A DNA stretch of 64,000 nucleotides from Pseudoflavonifractor sp. AF19-9AC (GCF_003478995.1 NZ_QUGI01000004.1:1-64000), one strand, 5' to 3'; counted from the stretch's first letter, positions 45,056-54,287 are shown. The notes: generated by a model from the sequence alone, not told the origin. Made by a program: numbers and translations.

Positions 45056-46207
45056 TTACGTGCCGGAGAAGGGCTCCGGAGGCTGGGAGCGCAGGCCGAA
45101 ATGCCACTCGATGGCGTCGGCAATGCGGCGGCAGGCCTGACCGTCGCCGTAGGGGTTGACGGCGTGAGCCATCTTCTCATAGGCGGCGGGGTCACAGAGC
45201 AGCTCCTCGGCCAGAGCCACAATGTCGTTGTAGGATACGCCCGCCAGCTTCACGGTGCCGGCGGCCACTGCCTCGGGGCGCTCGGTCTCCTTCCGCAGGA
45301 CAAGCACCGGCTTGCCCAGGGCGGGGGCCTCTTCCTGCAGACCGCCGGAGTCGGTCATCACCATATAGCACCGAGCCATCAGGTTGTGCATCTCCTCCAC
45401 GTTCAGGGGCGGGATGAGATGGACATTGGCAATGCCGTCCAGATGGCGGTGGGCACACTCCTGTACCACGGGGGACAGGTGGACGGGATAGACCAGCTCT
45501 GCCTCGGGGTGCGTACGGGCAATGTGGGCCAGGGCAGACATGATGTCCTCCATGGGCTGGCCGTAGTTTTCCCGGCGGTGGCAGGTGACCAGAATCACCT
45601 TTTGCTTCTCATAATCCAGCTGATTGAGCACATCCTCTGCAAAGGTAAATTCCTTTACGACCGTTGTCTGGAGCGCATCAATCACGGTGTTGCCCGTGAG
45701 GAAGACGCCCTTTGTGATGTTCTCACGGGCTAAGTTATCCCGGTTGGCCGTGGTGGGGCAGAAATGGAGGTCCGCAATGGCCCCTACCATCTTCCGGTTC
45801 ATCTCTTCCGGGAAAGGGGAGTACTTGTCATAGGTGCGAAGGCCGGCCTCCACATGGCCTACAGGGACCTGGTGGTAGAAGGCGGCCAGAGCCCCGGCGA
45901 AGGTGGTGGAGGTGTCGCCGTGGACTAGGACCAGATCGGGCTTGGCCTCATCCAGCACGTCGTCCATACCCAGAAGGCACTTGGAGGTGATGGTGGACAG
46001 GGTCTGCCGGGGCTGCATGATGTTCAGGTCATAGTCGGGGCGGAGCTGAAAAATATTCAGAACAGAGTCCAGCATCTCACGGTGCTGGGCGGTGACGCAG
46101 CACAGGGCGTCAATCTCCGGGCGCCGGGCCAACTCCAGGGCCAGGGGAGCCATCTTGATGGCCTCCGGCCGGGTGCCGAAAATGGTCATTACCTTAATTT
46201 TGCTCAT
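45056..46207 (-). CDS. wecB: UDP-N-acetylglucosamine 2-epimerase
   Basis: This enzyme turns UDP-GlcNAc into UDP-ManNAc, a precursor of teichoic-acid linkage units or capsule. The 383-residue protein has KVMTIFGTRPEAIKMAPLAL, LVHGDTSTTFAGALAAFYHQ and GHVEAGLRTYDKYSPFPEE, and MTDSGGLQEEAPALGKPVLV. The length is normal. It overlaps the start of the tagO-like gene by four bases, and both probably feed one polymer pathway. Confidence 0.95.
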   Translation of the reverse strand: MSKIKVMTIFGTRPEAIKMAPLALELARRPEIDALCCVTAQHREMLDSVLNIFQLRPDYDLNIMQPRQTLSTITSKCLLGMDDVLDEAKPDLVLVHGDTSTTFAGALAAFYHQVPVGHVEAGLRTYDKYSPFPEEMNRKMVGAIADLHFCPTTANRDNLARENITKGVFLTGNTVIDALQTTVVKEFTFAEDVLNQLDYEKQKVILVTCHRRENYGQPMEDIMSALAHIARTHPEAELVYPVHLSPVVQECAHRHLDGIANVHLIPPLNVEEMHNLMARCYMVMTDSGGLQEEAPALGKPVLVLRKETERPEAVAAGTVKLAGVSYNDIVALAEELLCDPAAYEKMAHAVNPYGDGQACRRIADAIEWHFGLRSQPPEPFSGT

Positions 46208-47358
46208 TTTTCCGACCGGTCCTCCTCGCCGAAAAAGTTATCGTTGCCCGCAATTTGAGTTTTGGAGTGGTCAAGCGGAGGGGAAGAAGACTTTTTTCCG
46301 CTGCCATTGTTGTTATTGTTGTTGTGGTTGAGGAAAATCATGCCCGCCATGCCGCCGGCCACGCACAGGGCCACCAGAAAGAGCATGGCCCGGACGGTGC
46401 CGTTGGTGGTGAGCACCACAGCGGACAAGCCCAGAATGGCGCTGATGACATACAGCACAGCCACCGCCTGCTTCTGGGAGAAGCCCATGTCGATAAGCCG
46501 GTGGTGGATGTGGCCCCGGTCGGGGGCCATGGGAGACTGCCCCTTGGACACCCGGCGCAGGATGGCGAAACAGGTGTCAAAGATGGGCAGAGCCAGCATC
46601 AGGAAGGGGACCGCGAAGGAGAAGATGGTGTAGAACTTGAACAGTCCCTGGATGGACACCGTGGCCAGCACGAAGCCCAGGAAGGTGGAGCCGGTGTCTC
46701 CCATGAAGATTTTGGCGGGGTTCAGGTTGTAGGGGAGAAAGCCGATGCAGGCGCCGGCCAGGGCAGCGGTGAGCACGGCCACGTCGGGCTCGGAGACGTT
46801 GAGGGCGATGACCAGCAGGGTCATGGAGCTGATGGTGGACACGCCGCAGGCCAGTCCGTCCAGGCCGTCAATGAGGTTGACGGCGTTGGTGATGCCCACA
46901 ATCCAGAAAATGGTGATGGGGTAAGAGAGCCAGCCCAGCTCCCAGTAGGGCTCGCTGCTGAAAATGTTGATGTTGGACAGCATCATAATGCGATTGCCGC
47001 CCATCACCGCCAGCAGAGCGGCAAAAATCTGCACCGCGAACTTCAGCTTGGCCGACAGGGCGTAGATGTCATCAAAGATGCCCAAAATCACAATGACGAC
47101 GGCTCCCAGCAGCATGGAGCGGAGCTGAGGCGTCAGGGGCAGAAAGACGAGCACGCTGAGCACAAAGCCAAAGAAAATGGCCAGGCCGCCCATCCGGGGG
47201 ATGGGGTGGTCGTGCATTCTTCTTCCGTCTTTGGGCACATCCACCGCGCCGATGCGGAACGCCAGGGAGCGCACCACAGGGGTGGAAATCAGGGCGACGA
47301 CAGCGGCGACGAACAGGGCCGCCGCCGCTGTGCCCACCACAGGTAATTGTATCGGCAT
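46204..47358 (-). CDS. tagO: TagO/WecA-type undecaprenyl-phosphate GlcNAc-1-phosphate transferase
   Basis: This membrane enzyme starts wall teichoic acid or other polymers on undecaprenyl phosphate. The 384-residue protein has about ten helices and the family motifs RRMHDHPIPRMGGLAIFFGF, ILGIFDDIYAL, NAVNLIDGLDGLACGVS, NPAKIFMGDTGSTFLGF and RRVSKGQSPMAPDRGHIHHR. The C-terminus is a charged tail with several Asn (NNNNNNG). I use the ATG at 47358, after AGAGG. It is coupled to wecB. Confidence 0.93.
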   Translation of the reverse strand: MPIQLPVVGTAAAALFVAAVVALISTPVVRSLAFRIGAVDVPKDGRRMHDHPIPRMGGLAIFFGFVLSVLVFLPLTPQLRSMLLGAVVIVILGIFDDIYALSAKLKFAVQIFAALLAVMGGNRIMMLSNINIFSSEPYWELGWLSYPITIFWIVGITNAVNLIDGLDGLACGVSTISSMTLLVIALNVSEPDVAVLTAALAGACIGFLPYNLNPAKIFMGDTGSTFLGFVLATVSIQGLFKFYTIFSFAVPFLMLALPIFDTCFAILRRVSKGQSPMAPDRGHIHHRLIDMGFSQKQAVAVLYVISAILGLSAVVLTTNGTVRAMLFLVALCVAGGMAGMIFLNHNNNNNNGSGKKSSSPPLDHSKTQIAGNDNFFGEEDRSEK

Positions 47359-47391
47359 ATCCAATCCTCTTTACTGTTGCAGGCCGGGACG

Positions 47392-48390
47392 TCAGCGCGC
47401 CACAAAGCCAATCTTTTTGTATACCTTCCGGAGGGTCTTATTGGCCACATAGGAGGCCTTCTCAGCGCCCGCCTTGTAGACGGATTCCAGGTAGGCCTTG
47501 TCGCCGAGAATGCGGGTGGCCTCCTCCCGGATGGGACGCAGGGTCTCGATGACCGCATCGCCCACAGCGGGCTTGAACTTTCCGTAGCCCTGGCCGGCAA
47601 ACTCCGCTTCGATTTCCTCGAAGGTCTTGCCCGTCACGGCGGCATAAATATTCATCAGGTTGGCCACGCCGGGCTTGTGCTCCGGGTCGTAGCGCACGCA
47701 GTTCTCGGTGTCACTGTCCGTGATGGCCCGCTTGAACTTGCGCTGGATGTCCTCAGGCTTCTCCATGAGGAAGACGCAGCCTTCGGGGATGGACTTGGAC
47801 ATCTTGGAGTCGGGGGTGGTGAGACCCATCACCCGGGCGCCGGTCTTGGGGATGTAGGGCTCGGGCATTTTGAAGACCTCACCGTAAATCCCGTTGAAGC
47901 GCTGGACAATGTTACGGGTCAGCTCCACGTGCTGCTTCTGGTCCTCGCCCACGGGGACAAAGTCGGGCTGATAGAGCAGAATGTCCGCCGCCATGAGGGC
48001 GGGGTAGGTGAAGAGACCTCCGTTGATGTTGTCCTTGTGCTTGGCGGACTTGTCCTTGAACTGGGTCATGCGGCTGAGCTCGCCGAACATGGTGTAGCAG
48101 TTGAGCACCCAGCCCAGCTCCGCGTGAGCGGGGACGTGAGACTGGATAAACAGAGTGTTCTTTTCCGGATCCAGGCCGCAGGCAATGTACTGGGCCAGCT
48201 GCTCCAGGGTGCGGCGGCGCAGATCGGCGGGAGTTTGGCGCACCGTGATGGTGTGCATATCGGCCATAAAATAGTAACAGTCAAACTCCTCGGCCCGAGC
48301 GGCCCAGTTTTTGATGGCGCCCAGGTAGTTGCCCAGGTGCAGATCACCGCTGGGCTGAATGCCGGAGAGCATTACTTTTTTCTCATCCAT
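47392..48390 (-). CDS. trpS: Tryptophan-tRNA ligase
   Basis: This class I enzyme charges tRNA-Trp. The 332-residue protein has SGIQPSGDLHLGNYLGA (HIGH-type motif at about residues 16-21), the middle ADILLYQPDFVPVGEDQKQH and the KMSKS motif in DSKMSKSIPEG. The length is normal. It starts MDEKKVMLSG after a sigma-A promoter at 48454-48482. No T-box is seen in the short leader. Confidence 0.95.
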   Translation of the reverse strand: MDEKKVMLSGIQPSGDLHLGNYLGAIKNWAARAEEFDCYYFMADMHTITVRQTPADLRRRTLEQLAQYIACGLDPEKNTLFIQSHVPAHAELGWVLNCYTMFGELSRMTQFKDKSAKHKDNINGGLFTYPALMAADILLYQPDFVPVGEDQKQHVELTRNIVQRFNGIYGEVFKMPEPYIPKTGARVMGLTTPDSKMSKSIPEGCVFLMEKPEDIQRKFKRAITDSDTENCVRYDPEHKPGVANLMNIYAAVTGKTFEEIEAEFAGQGYGKFKPAVGDAVIETLRPIREEATRILGDKAYLESVYKAGAEKASYVANKTLRKVYKKIGFVAR

Positions 48391-48453
48391 GGTTATCAGA
48401 AGACTCCTTTATACACAGATACCGCATAAAACGGACCTGCATGATATCGCTTG

Positions 48454-48482
48454 ATTATACCACAGACCGGATGGTGAATCAA
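48454..48482 (-). promoter_or_regulatory. trpS promoter
   Basis: Minus strand TTGATT (48477-48482) and TATAAT (48454-48459), 17 bases apart. Confidence 0.7.
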
Positions 48483-48514
48483 CAATCAGCTTGGAAAAGA
48501 GGAAATTTCCCGGG

Positions 48515-48545
48515 GAATAGGGACTTGCGTAGACGGAATACAGTA
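48515..48545 (+). promoter_or_regulatory. Sigma-E-like promoter of sigK
   Basis: GAATAGG (48515-48521) and AATACAGT (48537-48544) with about 15 bases between them resemble the sigma-E boxes (-35 kCATATT, -10 CATACAnT). sigK is a known sigma-E target in Bacillus and Clostridioides. Confidence 0.4.
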
Positions 48546-48563
48546 GTGCGGAGGTGTTGCGGT

Positions 48564-49259
48564 ATGCTGTCCCCGGTGATTTATCTGGTGATGAACGGAC
48601 TGTTCTTCACCCTCCGCCTGTCTGGGGGAGGCGGGTCCTTTCCCCGGCCGCTGAAGGCGGCGGAGGAACGGGAGTATCTGGAAAAATGCGCCCAGGGCGA
48701 TTTGGAAGCGCGCAACATTCTGGTGGAGCACAACCTCCGCCTGGTGGCGCACATCGTAAAGAAGTATTATGCCCAATACGGAGAGCAGGATGACCTGATT
48801 TCCATCGGGACCATCGGGCTGATCAAGGGAATTTCCACCTTCAAGGCGGATAAAAATGTGCGTCTTGCCACCTATGCAAGTCGGTGCATCGAAAACGAGG
48901 TGCTGATGTATTTCAGGTCACAGCGGAAGCTCCAGGGAGAGGTCTCCCTGGCGGACACGCTGGAGGCGGCAGGGGAGAGCGGCTCACTGTCGCTGATGGA
49001 TGTCATCGCGGTGGATGACAACATGCTGGAGGAACTGGATACCCGGGACGCCTGTCAGAAGGTGCGGCAATGCGTGGAGCAGTGCCTCACCCCCCGGGAG
49101 AAAAAGATCATCGTTTTGCGCTATGGCCTGGGAAATCGTCCCCCACTGACCCAGAGGGAGATCGCCGCCCAGTGCGGTATCAGCCGCTCCTATGTATCCC
49201 GCATTGAGAAGCGGGCACTGGAGAAGCTGGAAGAGGCCATGGGAGACTGGAGACCCTGA
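48564..49259 (+). CDS. sigK: RNA polymerase sporulation sigma factor SigK
   Basis: SigK drives late mother-cell genes, including spore coat. The 231-residue protein starts MLSPVIYLVMNGLFFTLRLS, the pro-sequence, then GGGGSFPRPLKAAEEREYLE; region 2 is LVEHNLRLVAHIVKKYYAQY and DDLISIGTIGLIKGISTF, region 4 TQREIAAQCGISRSYVSRIE. The gene is continuous, so no skin element interrupts it here. I choose the ATG at 48564, after GGAGGTG. Processing by a SpoIVFB-type protease is expected by family. Confidence 0.94.
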   Translation: MLSPVIYLVMNGLFFTLRLSGGGGSFPRPLKAAEEREYLEKCAQGDLEARNILVEHNLRLVAHIVKKYYAQYGEQDDLISIGTIGLIKGISTFKADKNVRLATYASRCIENEVLMYFRSQRKLQGEVSLADTLEAAGESGSLSLMDVIAVDDNMLEELDTRDACQKVRQCVEQCLTPREKKIIVLRYGLGNRPPLTQREIAAQCGISRSYVSRIEKRALEKLEEAMGDWRP

Positions 49260-49269
49260 CGCGGGGGCG

Positions 49270-49305
49270 GCGGGCAGCACGGGGAACCGTGACTGCCCGC
49301 ATTTT
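49270..49305 (+). terminator. Terminator after sigK
   Basis: GCGGGCAG (49270-49277) pairs with CTGCCCGC (49293-49300), with an inner CACGG/CCGTG stem and ATTTT behind. Confidence 0.82.
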
Positions 49306-49339
49306 GCCGTTTGGGTCAGAGGGGCTGGAAAGTCCGGGA

Positions 49340-49368
49340 TTGTTTTTCCAGAATAATCTGTGTATAAT
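49340..49368 (+). promoter_or_regulatory. Promoter of the lrp-aminotransferase operon
   Basis: TTGTTT (49340-49345) and TATAAT (49363-49368), 17 bases apart. A leader of about 120 bases follows. Confidence 0.65.
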
Positions 49369-49496
49369 AAGGACTGCTGAACATTTTTCTGTGGCTGGCT
49401 TCCGAATGAAGGCAGGCGCAGAGTGCAGGTGAAAAGAGCTAAGAGAAACAACCTGCAATGGGTAGAAAATACGAAAAGAAGTGGAGGAAACCGTCC

Positions 49497-49976
49497 ATGG
49501 AAAAGCTGTTGGAATTGTTGGAACAGGACTGCAGCATGAGCGTGGCCCAGTTGGCAGCCGCCGCAGGTGTCTCCCAGGCAGAGGCAGAGCAGGCCATTCG
49601 GAACTATGAGGAAGAGCGAGTGATTCTGGGCTATAAGGCAATTATTGACTGGGATCGGGTGCGCAAGGAGACGGTGACCGCACTGATTGAAGTGAACGTG
49701 GTGCCCCAGTCCATTGACGGGTTTGACCGGATTGCGGAGCGGATTTACCAGTATGATGAGGTGGAGAGCATGTACCTCATGAGCGGCTCCTTTGATTTGA
49801 CGGTTATCATTTCGGGGCGGACCCTTCGGGAAGTGGCTCAGTTTGTCAGCGAGCGCCTGGCTCCCATCCAGGGCGTCACCGGCACTGCCACCCACTTCAT
49901 TTTAAAGAAATATAAGGAAAAGCACCTGGTGTTCCGTCCCCAGGATCCGGAGGAAAGGGAGTACATCTTCGTATGA
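49497..49976 (+). CDS. Lrp/AsnC-family transcriptional regulator
   Basis: This is a 159-residue protein with the N-terminal HTH (DCSMSVAQLAAAAGVSQAEA, EAEQAIRNYEEERVILGYKA) and the C-terminal ligand-binding RAM domain (TVTALIEVNVVPQSIDGFDR, DLTVIISGRTLREVAQFVSE). It is coupled to the aminotransferase gene by a four-base overlap, so it probably senses an amino acid and controls this enzyme. I choose the ATG at 49497 (MEKLLELLEQD) after GGAGG. Confidence 0.88.
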   Translation: MEKLLELLEQDCSMSVAQLAAAAGVSQAEAEQAIRNYEEERVILGYKAIIDWDRVRKETVTALIEVNVVPQSIDGFDRIAERIYQYDEVESMYLMSGSFDLTVIISGRTLREVAQFVSERLAPIQGVTGTATHFILKKYKEKHLVFRPQDPEEREYIFV

Positions 49977-51160
49977 ATTACGACCAGATCTTAAATGACA
50001 AAATTCAGGGCATCAAGCCCTCTGGCATCCGTAAGTTTTTTGACATTTTGGAGGAGATGACCGACGCCATCTCCCTGGGCATCGGGGAGCCGGACTTCGT
50101 GACCCCCTGGCACATCCGGGACGCGGGTATTTATTCCCTGGAGCGGGGCCACACCAAATATACCTCTAATGCCGGTATGCTCCAGTTGCGGCGGGAGATT
50201 TCCTCTTATCTGAACCGGCGCTTTGATCTGCACTACGACTATAACGGACAGATCCTGGTCACCGTGGGCGGCAGCGAGGCCATTGATCTGGCCATGCGGG
50301 TGCTCATCAACCCCGGGGACGAGGTGATCGTGCCCGTGCCCTCCTTTGTGTGCTACGGTCCTCTGGCGGAGATGGCTGGGGGTGTTCCCGTGTACGTAGA
50401 GCTGAAGGCGGAGAACGAGTTCCGGCTCACCCCGGAGCAGCTGAAGGCCGCCATTACGCCGAAGACCAAGATTCTGGTGCTGCCCTTCCCCTCCAACCCC
50501 ACCGGAGGCATCATGGAGCGCCGGGATCTGGAGGCCATTGCCGACGTGCTGCGGGGCACGGACATCATGGTCATCTCCGATGAGATCTATGCGGAACTGA
50601 CCTACGGCCAGCGTCATGTTTCCATGGCCAACCTCACCGACATGTATGAGCGCACCGTGGTGGTCAACGGCTTTTCCAAGAGCCACGCCATGACCGGCTG
50701 GCGCATGGGTTACGTCTGCGCACCCAAGCCCATCATCGGCGCCATGACCAAGCTCCATCAGTTCGGCATCATGTCCGCTCCCACCACCAGCCAGTATGCT
50801 GCGGTGGAGGCTATGCGCAACGGCGATAAGGATATCGAGCACATGCGGGAGGAGTACGACCGCCGCCGCCGCTACCTGGTGGAGAACCTGAACCGCATCG
50901 GCCTGGAGTGCTTTGAGCCCAAGGGCGCCTTTTATGTCTTCCCCTGCATCAAGTCCACCGGCCTGAGCAGCGAGGAATTCTGTGAGCGCTTCCTGAAGGA
51001 GGAGAAGGTGGCCGTCATTCCCGGCAATGCCTTCGGCCCCGGCGGCGAGGGCTTTGTCCGCGCCTGCTATGCCGCCTCCATGAAGGACATCGCTGAGGCA
51101 ATCAGCCGTATGGACAACTTCCTCACCAACCTGCGGCGCAAGCAGGGCAGGGAATCCTGA
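49973..51160 (+). CDS. Pyridoxal phosphate-dependent aminotransferase
   Basis: This is a 395-residue class I/II aminotransferase. It shows GIGEPDFVTPWHIRDAGIYS, TVGGSEAIDLAMRVLINPGD, FPSNPTGGIMERRDLE, VISDEIYAELTY and the PLP-lysine motif VVNGFSKSHAMTGWRMGYV. This is the aspartate/aromatic-type group; the substrate cannot be set. It follows the Lrp-type regulator by overlap and precedes thrH, so it may belong to amino acid interconversion. Confidence 0.92.
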   Translation: MNYDQILNDKIQGIKPSGIRKFFDILEEMTDAISLGIGEPDFVTPWHIRDAGIYSLERGHTKYTSNAGMLQLRREISSYLNRRFDLHYDYNGQILVTVGGSEAIDLAMRVLINPGDEVIVPVPSFVCYGPLAEMAGGVPVYVELKAENEFRLTPEQLKAAITPKTKILVLPFPSNPTGGIMERRDLEAIADVLRGTDIMVISDEIYAELTYGQRHVSMANLTDMYERTVVVNGFSKSHAMTGWRMGYVCAPKPIIGAMTKLHQFGIMSAPTTSQYAAVEAMRNGDKDIEHMREEYDRRRRYLVENLNRIGLECFEPKGAFYVFPCIKSTGLSSEEFCERFLKEEKVAVIPGNAFGPGGEGFVRACYAASMKDIAEAISRMDNFLTNLRRKQGRES

Positions 51161-51183
51161 GGATTGGAAAAGGAGTATTTGTG

Positions 51184-51783
51184 ATGAATGTCGTCTGTTT
51201 GGATATGGAGGGCGTGCTGGTTCCGGAAATCTGGATCGCGTTTGCCCAGGCCAGCGGGATTCCCGAACTCAAGCGTACCACCCGGGACGAGCCCGACTAC
51301 GATAAGCTTATGACCTGGCGCCTGGGCATTCTGAAGGAGCACGGTCTGGGACTCAAGGAGATTCAGACCACTATCGCCACCATTGACCCTCTGCCCGGAG
51401 CCAAGGAGTTCCTGGATAAGCTGAGAAGCGAGACTCAGGTCATCATCCTCAGCGATACCTTCGAGCAGTTTGCCAAGCCCCTCATGGAAAAGCTGGGCTG
51501 GCCCACCATTTTCTGCAACACCCTGGAGGTGGCGGAGAATGGGGAGATCACCGGCTATAAAATGCGCTGTGAGAAGTCCAAGCTCACCACGGTGAAGGCG
51601 CTGCAGTCCTGCGGCTTTGACACCATTGCCGCCGGTGACAGCTTCAACGACCTGGGCATGATACAGGCCAGTAAGGCAGGCTTCCTCTTCAAGAGCACTG
51701 AGGCTATCAAGGCGGCCCACCCGGAGCTGCCCGCCTTTGAGGAATTTGACGATCTGCTTCACGCCATCGAGGAGGCCCTGTAA
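51184..51783 (+). CDS. thrH: ThrH-type phosphoserine phosphatase/homoserine phosphotransferase
   Basis: This HAD-superfamily protein of 199 residues has the nucleophile motif VVCLDMEGVLVPEIW (D at about residue 7 and the Glu in place of the second Asp, typical of ThrH), VIILSDTFEQFAKP (motif II) and AAGDSFNDLGMI (motif III). ThrH dephosphorylates phosphoserine and can transfer phosphate to homoserine. The ATG at 51184 lies after AAAGGAG. It is a plausible partner of the aminotransferase and DUF1015 genes around it. Confidence 0.9.
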   Translation: MNVVCLDMEGVLVPEIWIAFAQASGIPELKRTTRDEPDYDKLMTWRLGILKEHGLGLKEIQTTIATIDPLPGAKEFLDKLRSETQVIILSDTFEQFAKPLMEKLGWPTIFCNTLEVAENGEITGYKMRCEKSKLTTVKALQSCGFDTIAAGDSFNDLGMIQASKAGFLFKSTEAIKAAHPELPAFEEFDDLLHAIEEAL

Positions 51784-51823
51784 AAAAGAGCCCATTTGGA
51801 GAGAATGGTCGGGAGGACCTGAT

Positions 51824-52039
51824 ATGTTTATCACGTATTGGATCCTGCTTGCATGCGTCCTGGCCTTTGCCCTCCTGCTGGGCGGCTCCCTTGGCGGGAT
51901 GACCGCAATCTATATTTTGGGGCTTTTGGCCCTTGCCGCGGTTTTTGCCGCGCTGGCTACCACTGTGACGAAGCTTAGGGATCTGGAGAAAAAGATCGAT
52001 CCGCTTCGGAACGAAAAGAAGGATGAACATGAAGAATAA
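51824..52039 (+). CDS. Small two-helix membrane protein
   Basis: This 71-residue protein has two hydrophobic helices (MFITYWILLACVLAFALLLG and IYILGLLALAAVFAALATTV) and a charged tail with DLEKKIDPLRNEKKDEHEE. No family is recognised. It starts ATG at 51824 after GAGGACCTG and overlaps the DUF1015 gene by 11 bases, which suggests translational coupling. Confidence 0.6.
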   Translation: MFITYWILLACVLAFALLLGGSLGGMTAIYILGLLALAAVFAALATTVTKLRDLEKKIDPLRNEKKDEHEE

Positions 52040-53327
52040 TTTTCCCTTTCAAAGCGCTGACATCCTCCTGCCTCAGAGCTGTGATCTGAGCCTGTGGAGC
52101 GTGGTGGCCTGTGATCAATATACCTCCCAACCGGAGTACTGGCAGCGGGTGGAGGAGCGGGTGGGGCGCGCTCCCTCATCTCTGCGGCTGATTTTGCCCG
52201 AAAGCTGTCTGGAGGGCCCCGATGTGGAGACGGACATCATGGAGATCAACAACACCATGACCCGTTATCTCCGGGAGGGGCGGTTTGCCGAGTACCCGGA
52301 CAGCCTCATTTATGTGGAGCGCACCCTGGACAACGGCCGGGTCCGCCGCGGCCTGATGGGCATGGTGGACCTGGAGCAGTATGACTACGAGCCGGGAGCC
52401 GTTACGCCAGTCCGTGCCACCGAGGGGACGGTGCTCTCCCGCATTCCGCCCCGTGTGGCAGTGCGGAAAAACGCCCCCATTGAGCTGCCCCACGTGATGC
52501 TGCTGGCCGACGACCCCAAGGAGACGGTCATTGAGCCTTTGGCCGGGCAGACGGGGGAGATGGAGCTGCTGTATGACTTCGACCTCATGGAGCGCGGCGG
52601 CCATATCAAGGGCTGGCGCCTGGGGGAGAAGCAGATAGAGCAGGTCGCCCGGGCCATGGAGGCTCTGGCTGACCCGGAGACCTTCCACCGCCGCTATGAC
52701 CTAACGGAGGACACGCCGGTGCTGCTCTTCGCCGTGGGAGACGGCAACCACTCTCTGGCAACCGCAAAGGAGTGCTATGAGCGGCAGAAGCGGGTTACCC
52801 CGCCGGAACAGTGGAACAGCCTGCCCGCCCGATACGCCCTGTGCGAGCTGGTGAACCTCCACGACCACTCCCTGGAGTTTGAACCCATCCACCGGGTGGT
52901 GTTCGGGGTGGATCCTCGCTTCCTGGTGGACGAGCTGGCGCGCTATTACCCCAATACCCTGCGGGGAGAGGGACCGGCCACAGACCAGCGCCGCCATGTG
53001 CTGCGCTATGTACATGCCGGGGAGGAGGGGGTGGTCACGGTCCTGACCCCCAGAGCTCAGCTGGCCGTGGGAACCCTCCAGACCTTCCTGGACGAATTCC
53101 TGGCGACCCATCCCCAGAGCCGGATTGACTATGTCCACGGGGACGACGTGGCCCGGAGCCTGGCCTGTGAGCGGGAGGATGCCATTGCCTTCCTGCTGCC
53201 CGCCATGGGCAAGGAGGAACTGTTCCCCACCGTCATCCACGACGGTGTGCTGCCCCGGAAAACCTTTTCCATGGGAGAGGCTCATGACAAGCGCTTTTAT
53301 CTGGAGGCCCGGCGGATTCGCCGCTGA
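52029..53327 (+). CDS. DUF1015 family protein
   Basis: This is a 432-residue protein of the DUF1015 family, with WSVVACDQYTSQPEYWQRVE at the start, the central VGDGNHSLATAKECYE motif (a ParB/sulfiredoxin-like nucleotide loop) and RYALCELVNLHDHSLEFEPI. The function is not settled; some ParB-like relatives phosphorylate free serine. Its place next to thrH (phosphoserine phosphatase) makes a serine-phosphate role attractive, but this is an inference. Start: the second ATG, with AGAAGG seven bases upstream. Confidence 0.82.
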   Translation: MKNNFPFQSADILLPQSCDLSLWSVVACDQYTSQPEYWQRVEERVGRAPSSLRLILPESCLEGPDVETDIMEINNTMTRYLREGRFAEYPDSLIYVERTLDNGRVRRGLMGMVDLEQYDYEPGAVTPVRATEGTVLSRIPPRVAVRKNAPIELPHVMLLADDPKETVIEPLAGQTGEMELLYDFDLMERGGHIKGWRLGEKQIEQVARAMEALADPETFHRRYDLTEDTPVLLFAVGDGNHSLATAKECYERQKRVTPPEQWNSLPARYALCELVNLHDHSLEFEPIHRVVFGVDPRFLVDELARYYPNTLRGEGPATDQRRHVLRYVHAGEEGVVTVLTPRAQLAVGTLQTFLDEFLATHPQSRIDYVHGDDVARSLACEREDAIAFLLPAMGKEELFPTVIHDGVLPRKTFSMGEAHDKRFYLEARRIRR

Positions 53328-53354
53328 GGTTTAGAGAAAGAAGGAGGGACCGGC

Positions 53355-54206
53355 ATGGAAGTGCAGGCGCCCGCAAAACTGAATCTGACCCTGGATGTGT
53401 TGGGGAAACGGCCGGACGGCTACCATGACCTGCGTATGGTGATGCAGACCATCACCCTGGCGGACCGGGTGGTGCTGGAGCCCACCCAAGGAGGTGAGGT
53501 GCGGGTGCAGTCCGACCTCTCCTTCCTGCCCGGCGGGGAGAAGAACCTGGCCGGGGCGGCTGCCCTGCGGTTTTACGAGGCCCTGGGCAGGGACTGCGAA
53601 GGATTGGACATCGCCCTCACCAAGCGTGTGCCGGTGTGTGCCGGTATGGCGGGGGGGAGCAGTGACGCCGCCGCCGTCCTCCGGGCGCTTAACGAGCTGG
53701 AGGGGACTCCCTTTACCCGGGAGCAGCTGTGCCGCATTGGAGAGCAGGTGGGCTCCGACGTGCCCTACTGCGTGATGGGCGGCACCGCTCTGGCCGAGGG
53801 CCGGGGAGAGGTACTTACTCCGCTGCCTGCCCTGCCTCCGTGCTGGGTGGTGGTGTGCAAGCCCGATTTTCCCATCTCCACACCGGAGCTGTTCGGCCGT
53901 ATCGACAGCTGCCGGGTGCGCTGCCGCCCCGACACCGAGGGGGTGCTGGCCGCTCTGGCGGCGGGAGACCTGGGTGGTGTAGCCCGGCGGATGTATAACG
54001 TCTTTGAGGACGTGCTGTTGCCCAGACAGCAGAGTGCGGTGGGAGAAATCAAACATATCCTCATTGAGTGCGGCGCACTGGGTGCCAACATGAGCGGCAC
54101 CGGCCCCACGGCCTTCGGCCTCTTTGACCGGGAGGCGGCGGCCCGGGAGGCCTTTGAACGCCTGCACATCCGCTATGCAGATACCTTTTTGGCCCAGACG
54201 GTTTAA
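53355..54206 (+). CDS. ispE: 4-diphosphocytidyl-2-C-methyl-D-erythritol kinase
   Basis: IspE phosphorylates an intermediate of the non-mevalonate isoprenoid pathway. The 283-residue GHMP kinase has PAKLNLTLDVLGKRPDGYHD, the ATP loop PVCAGMAGGSSDAAAVLRAL and the C-terminal MSGTGPTAFGLFD. The start follows AAGGAGGG. It ends just before a strong terminator that separates it from spoIIR. Confidence 0.95.
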   Translation: MEVQAPAKLNLTLDVLGKRPDGYHDLRMVMQTITLADRVVLEPTQGGEVRVQSDLSFLPGGEKNLAGAAALRFYEALGRDCEGLDIALTKRVPVCAGMAGGSSDAAAVLRALNELEGTPFTREQLCRIGEQVGSDVPYCVMGGTALAEGRGEVLTPLPALPPCWVVVCKPDFPISTPELFGRIDSCRVRCRPDTEGVLAALAAGDLGGVARRMYNVFEDVLLPRQQSAVGEIKHILIECGALGANMSGTGPTAFGLFDREAAAREAFERLHIRYADTFLAQTV

Positions 54207-54212
54207 AAAAGC

Positions 54213-54266
54213 CAAAGGCCGTCCATACTGTAAGTGCAATTTACTTAACAGTATGGACGGCCTTTT
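54213..54266 (+). terminator. Terminator after ispE
   Basis: AAAGGCCGTCCATACTGT and ACAGTATGGACGGCCTTT form an 18-base stem, followed by a T run. Confidence 0.93.
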
Positions 54267-54287
54267 TTGGCCTTGGAGGTAGAACAT

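Noticed and set aside
48391..48454. T-box leader before trpS
   Set aside because: The leader is too short and has no T-box or terminator hairpin; a plain promoter is present.
48564..49259. sigK interrupted by a skin element
   Set aside because: The gene is continuous from pro-sequence to region 4.
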